NCBI GenBank assembly: GCA_022842445.1
Contig: JALHPO010000001.1
Coordinates: 481,144-545,143 of the forward strand
Reading direction: 5' to 3'
Origin: Nitrospira sp.
GTDB taxonomy: Bacteria; Nitrospirota; Nitrospiria; Nitrospirales; Nitrospiraceae
Length of the DNA stretch: 64,000 bases
Numbering within the stretch: the stretch's first letter is position 1; each line of letters opens with the position of its first letter. The notes under the pieces are model-generated. The model made no database searches. It had not been told where the DNA came from and saw only the letters and a list, made by a program, of their open reading frames with translations. Positions 61,213 to 64,000 of the stretch are shown here, piece after piece. Both the position numbers and the translations under genes were made by a program.

Positions 61213-61544
61213 CGCCAGGGGACTGACACCCTTCCCCGCGTCCGCGCGGGTGTCTGTCCCCGTCCGAACTGTAAAAACCTCCCCTGAAAACCTTCAAGTC
61301 CCCGGTCGATTTCTCAGGCGAATTGTCTTATCCTTCAAGTATTCCAAAAAACAAATGATTGTATTCTCATACTCTCGTATATGGAATCGTCCCTCATTGT
61401 TCCGACGTTTCCGTTTTAGCTTTCCTTAGCTTTTCATTAAATTCCCTGCAATACTCTTTTCTGAGAAATTGCCTTATTCGTCACAAATCCATCTCTATTA
61501 TTTGCTACTTTTCACCAAAGGGTAGTTCATAAGAGTCCGCATCT
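61213..61544. other. Intergenic, 330 bp, AT-rich core
   Basis: From about 61290 to 61540 the sequence is clearly richer in A+T than its surroundings, with runs such as AAAAAACAAATG and TTAGCTTTTCATTAAATT. No gene or clear repeat was seen. May hold promoters for the following gene or be foreign DNA. Confidence 0.45.
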
Positions 61545-62039
61545 ATGCTTCCCCTGTTGATTTGTGTGCTCATCTTGAATTGGCCGCTCGCCCAGGCTCT
61601 TGCGTTTGAGCCACGTGAGGCTGACTTGGTTCCCATAGGAACCGTGCTCGCCGACCCTCAGCATTACAACCTGAAGTCAGTCCGGTTCCATGGGACCATC
61701 ACAGGGATTACCGTCTTACATTCTCAGGGAGGCTGCAGAGACATTGATGCCTATCTCTTTCAGCTCGAAGACGGGACAGGAAACATTACGGTGTGGGATG
61801 AAGGGTTTTGCCCTGCGCATTCGATCTCCCCCTTGCTGGTCCAAACTTCGACGAAGATGGGTGACCGAATCTCTGTTACCGCCATAGTCCTGGCGCCCTC
61901 TCACGCGCCTGAAATCCCGATCCGAGCTCAACTTCAACGGATCGGCCCCAATACTAATTTCGATCCTCCGAAAGGAAACCCAACTACGTGTCGCACTTTC
62001 GAGGAGTGCGCAGAAAAACAAGGCCACTCCCCAAAGTGA
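61545..62039 (+). CDS. Secreted OB-fold-like hypothetical protein
   Basis: 164 residues. A short signal peptide (about 1-20) is followed by PIGTVLADPQHYNLKSVRFH and GTITGITVL, then YLFQLEDGTGNITVWDEGFC and KMGDRISVTAIVLAP, a strand pattern of OB-fold 'nucleic acid binding-like' periplasmic proteins. Several Cys may form disulfides. Function unknown. Confidence 0.75.
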   Translation: MLPLLICVLILNWPLAQALAFEPREADLVPIGTVLADPQHYNLKSVRFHGTITGITVLHSQGGCRDIDAYLFQLEDGTGNITVWDEGFCPAHSISPLLVQTSTKMGDRISVTAIVLAPSHAPEIPIRAQLQRIGPNTNFDPPKGNPTTCRTFEECAEKQGHSPK

Positions 62040-62104
62040 GCTTAGTCAATACCTCCTCACATCCGTCAGCCTCCCAGGCAGACCCATCTTTCCCCTGAAC
62101 AAGC

Positions 62105-62133
62105 TTGACATAATCTTGTACAGTATTTAGGCT
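62105..62133 (+). promoter_or_regulatory. Candidate promoter of the toxin-antitoxin pair
   Basis: TTGACA at 62105-62110 with TAGGCT 17 nt later (62128-62133). The spacer contains TTGTACAGTATTT, including the palindrome TGTACA, a plausible operator core for antitoxin autoregulation. Confidence 0.4.
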
Positions 62134-62162
62134 GTCCTGGACGCCCTCAGGAGGAGGACCCC

Positions 62163-62444
62163 ATGAGCATTACATCCAAAGACATCATTTCGCTGAGCCA
62201 CGCACGCGCCAGGCTCACTGAACTATGCGACGAGGTGCAGACCAAGGGGAGCGAGAAACTCATTACGAAAAACGGCAGCAGCTGTGCGGCACTCATCGAT
62301 GCGGACCGCTTGGACTATTACCATCGGCTGGAACGAGAACACATCCATCTCGGATTGCTGGAAGAAGCGATCAAGGGGCTCACCGACGTCAAGGCAGGCA
62401 AGACGCTCAGTCTCGCCCAACTTAAATCGCGTCATGGCCGGTAA
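62163..62444 (+). CDS. Phd/YefM-family antitoxin
   Basis: 93 residues, GGAGGAGG upstream. ISLSHARARLTELCDEVQTK and LITKNGSSCAALIDADRLDY match the Phd/YefM DNA-binding fold (SxxxARxxLxxLxxxV, ItknGkpxAvLIs). The C-terminal helix would cover the toxin. Overlaps the toxin gene by 11 nt. Confidence 0.9.
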   Translation: MSITSKDIISLSHARARLTELCDEVQTKGSEKLITKNGSSCAALIDADRLDYYHRLEREHIHLGLLEEAIKGLTDVKAGKTLSLAQLKSRHGR

Positions 62445-62808
62445 GCAGCCGCGTTTCACTGAAAACTTCTCGACCAATCTGACGGCCATTGAAGAATTCC
62501 TCGGCTCGCACGGCAAGCGCGCGCTTCATCGGTTTCTCGACCATCTCTTCGACGACGTTATTCCCACCCTCTGCCGATTCCCGCAATCCGGTCGATCGTT
62601 CCTGGCTCACCCCATCAAATCTGCAAAAGCGAAGGCGTTGACCAAGGAGCTACGCAGACTCCTCGGCACAGGAGACGACCTGCGCGAATTCGTGATGGAC
62701 GACTATCTCGTGCTCTACCTGGTGCGCCGAGGCCAAGTGATCTTTCTCGCAGTAAAGCATCATCGGCAATTGTCTTTCGATCTCAAAGGATTCTGGAGCA
62801 ACCAATAG
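62434..62808 (+). CDS. RelE/ParE-like toxin
   Basis: 124 residues from the ATG at 62434. RFTENFSTNLTAIEEFLG at the start, PQSGRSFL in the middle, and LREFVMDDYLVLYLVRRGQV-IFLAVKHHRQLSF at the end reproduce the RelE/ParE fold (R-E-F-V-x-x-Y-x-x-x-Y...L-x-V-x-H-x-R). Somewhat longer than usual. Whether it cuts mRNA or hits gyrase is unknown. Confidence 0.88.
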   Translation: MAGKQPRFTENFSTNLTAIEEFLGSHGKRALHRFLDHLFDDVIPTLCRFPQSGRSFLAHPIKSAKAKALTKELRRLLGTGDDLREFVMDDYLVLYLVRRGQVIFLAVKHHRQLSFDLKGFWSNQ

Positions 62809-62987
62809 CAACTGCAAGGAATCTAGAACGTCCCTATTCTTTCCCCTCGGGCTTCTCAAATTGCTGAGCTCCGTGCTATTAGGATCGTTGTTCGATGAAT
62901 CCGGCGAGCCCTTGCATGCCTCACTACAGCATGCAGGGACGGCGCTTGGCACCACCTCTTACACTGAGCGTTAGGGAAATTCCGTTT
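62809..62987. other. Spacer with a repeated 3' motif and hairpin
   Basis: The minus strand at about 62826-62846 reads GGAAAGAATAGGGACGTTCT, close to the string beside the IS3 remnant near 4135. CCTTGCATGC...GCATGCAGGG at about 62910-62940 can form a hairpin. No gene seen. Confidence 0.4.
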
Positions 62988-64000
62988 ATGGCTATCATTT
63001 TTCCTGTGAGAGCATTCACTGCCGGGCTTTGCTCAATCGTTGTCATTGGTTTTCTGGTTGTTTCCGGCTGCTCAGCGAGTTCAAAGAAGGATCCGGAGGC
63101 GATATACCGCGACGCGGCGTTGCTCGCCAGTACTGGTCGATATGAAGAGGCTGCTCAAATGTGGAAGAAAGCCGCCGAACTTGGGCATAGCAAAGCGATG
63201 AGCGACTTGGGTGCTTTATACAGCAACGGTCTCGGAGTGTCTGAAGATTGGGAGGAGGCCGTCAAATGGTGGACCAAGGCGGTTCAGGCTGGCGATTCGG
63301 ATTCTATTTACAATGTTGGAGTCTACCACTACAAGCAAGGCAGATTTAGCCAGGCGTTTTTGTGGCTAAATGAAGCTGCCACTCGGGGGATTGCTGCAGG
63401 AATGATGAGCGTAGGGTCTATGCATATGAAAGGTGAGGGGGTGCCTGAGGACAGTGAAGAAGGAATGCGTTGGGTTCGCGCCGCTGCCAAGGCTGGTCTT
63501 CCTGCCGCAAAAACTGTACTGGATCTCCATGAACGCGACGGTCAGGCTCTCAAAGACTCGGACATGCCTTACGTCATTTCGGTTGATACATGGCGACGGC
63601 TCTTACCCCATGTGTTTGACGGCAACACGCACGCAGCATTGAGCCTCATTCCCAACGTTTCAATTGATCATGCTTGCGGAGGCGCGGCCATCGCCACAAA
63701 TAGTCCTTCGCTTGCAGCACAACAAATCGGCTCCTTACTCCAGTGCTCTGTCGGGGCCGTCGCTAGCAAAGAACGGCAGCCCACCACCGAACGTTTACGC
63801 GGAGCGACTGTTGGGATTCTTCTTCAGAGATACGGTCTTGAGTTATGGAAGCCACAACTCTGGACCGATGAGGCCGGGAACAAGGTGTCGGCCCTTAGCT
63901 CCAACTACGACAAGATAGCAACGATCCGACACAACCTGGCAAAAAACCACTGGGCAGCTATCTTCGCCACTTCATATCAGAACCTCCTGCAAGCTGCACA
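62988..64000 (+). CDS. Sel1-repeat lipoprotein, partial (C-terminus beyond window)
   Basis: The frame is open for 337 codons from the ATG at 62988 to the window end. The signal peptide ends FLVVSGC, a good lipobox. About three Sel1/TPR-like repeats follow (GHSKAMSDLGALYSNGLGVS, DSDSIYNVGVYHYKQG, GIAAGMMSVGSMHMKGEGVP). From about residue 180 comes a non-repeat region of unknown fold. Sel1 repeats mediate protein contacts. A frameshifted Sel1 tail also occurs at 43263-43437. Confidence 0.85.
   Translation, partial: MAIIFPVRAFTAGLCSIVVIGFLVVSGCSASSKKDPEAIYRDAALLASTGRYEEAAQMWKKAAELGHSKAMSDLGALYSNGLGVSEDWEEAVKWWTKAVQAGDSDSIYNVGVYHYKQGRFSQAFLWLNEAATRGIAAGMMSVGSMHMKGEGVPEDSEEGMRWVRAAAKAGLPAAKTVLDLHERDGQALKDSDMPYVISVDTWRRLLPHVFDGNTHAALSLIPNVSIDHACGGAAIATNSPSLAAQQIGSLLQCSVGAVASKERQPTTERLRGATVGILLQRYGLELWKPQLWTDEAGNKVSALSSNYDKIATIRHNLAKNHWAAIFATSYQNLLQAA

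Overview
The window looks like a piece of a chromosome from Nitrospira or a close relative (phylum Nitrospirota). That is an inference from three things: a complete 20S proteasome locus (mpa, dop, prcB, prcA, pafA) inside a plainly Gram-negative gene set (FtsEX-EnvC, lipoproteins, an outer-membrane barrel remnant), many c-type/cupredoxin/ferredoxin electron carriers, and fairly high G+C with tight gene packing. No rRNA, CRISPR array or complete insertion sequence is visible. Two tRNA genes are present, Pro(CGG) and Ala(CGC).

Layout. 1-3588 (minus): a three-gene unit ending in a large RTX-type lipase-like protein that runs off the window. 3589-10181: a loose accessory patch with a Spy-like periplasmic protein, a second-type FtsH, a glutaredoxin-like protein, a lipoprotein, and debris (IS3 orfA remnant, keto-acid decarboxylase remnant, a 210-bp MITE-like element). 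10182-16556 (minus): housekeeping run of cytochrome c, queC, DksA-like factor, apt, sigma factor, acylphosphatase, tRNA-Pro, ald and a secreted Lon-type protease. 16681-18157 (plus): a four-gene redox cassette with two ferredoxins. 18390-23758: squalene/phytoene synthase, cupredoxin, htpX, MFS transporter and small secreted proteins. 23937-28828 (plus): yqeY and a phosphorelay (response regulator, GGDEF regulator, hybrid kinase, HPt). 29164-33346: tRNA-Ala, pseudogenes, a CYTH-CHAD protein, a HAD protein.

33512-40785 (minus) is the proteasome operon, led by a clear sigma-70 type promoter and ending in a translationally coupled M23 peptidase. No pup/UBact gene is visible in or beside it. 40925-42670 (minus) is thiS-thiG-thiE. 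42770-45278 holds a stand-alone PolX-type N-terminal domain protein, a 33-residue membrane protein, a Sel1 pseudogene and a MinD/FlhG-like ATPase. 45632-54436 (minus) is one long transcription unit, ffh-rpsP-rimM-trmD-rplS-rnhB-yraN-ftsE-ftsX-envC-ctpA, joining protein export, ribosome maturation and cell-wall remodelling. 54880-64000 has a DUF4321 protein, uvrB, an RRM protein, secreted proteins, an M28 peptidase, a toxin-antitoxin pair and a Sel1 lipoprotein cut by the window end.

The most unusual unexplained structure is in the intergenic spaces. At least eight long imperfect palindromes are built from locus-specific repeated words. Four spacers share a 36-nt head sequence (three of those heads sit beside a palindrome, the fourth opens a 210-bp element with terminal inverted repeats), and three loci carry a 27-nt inverted-arm repeat.
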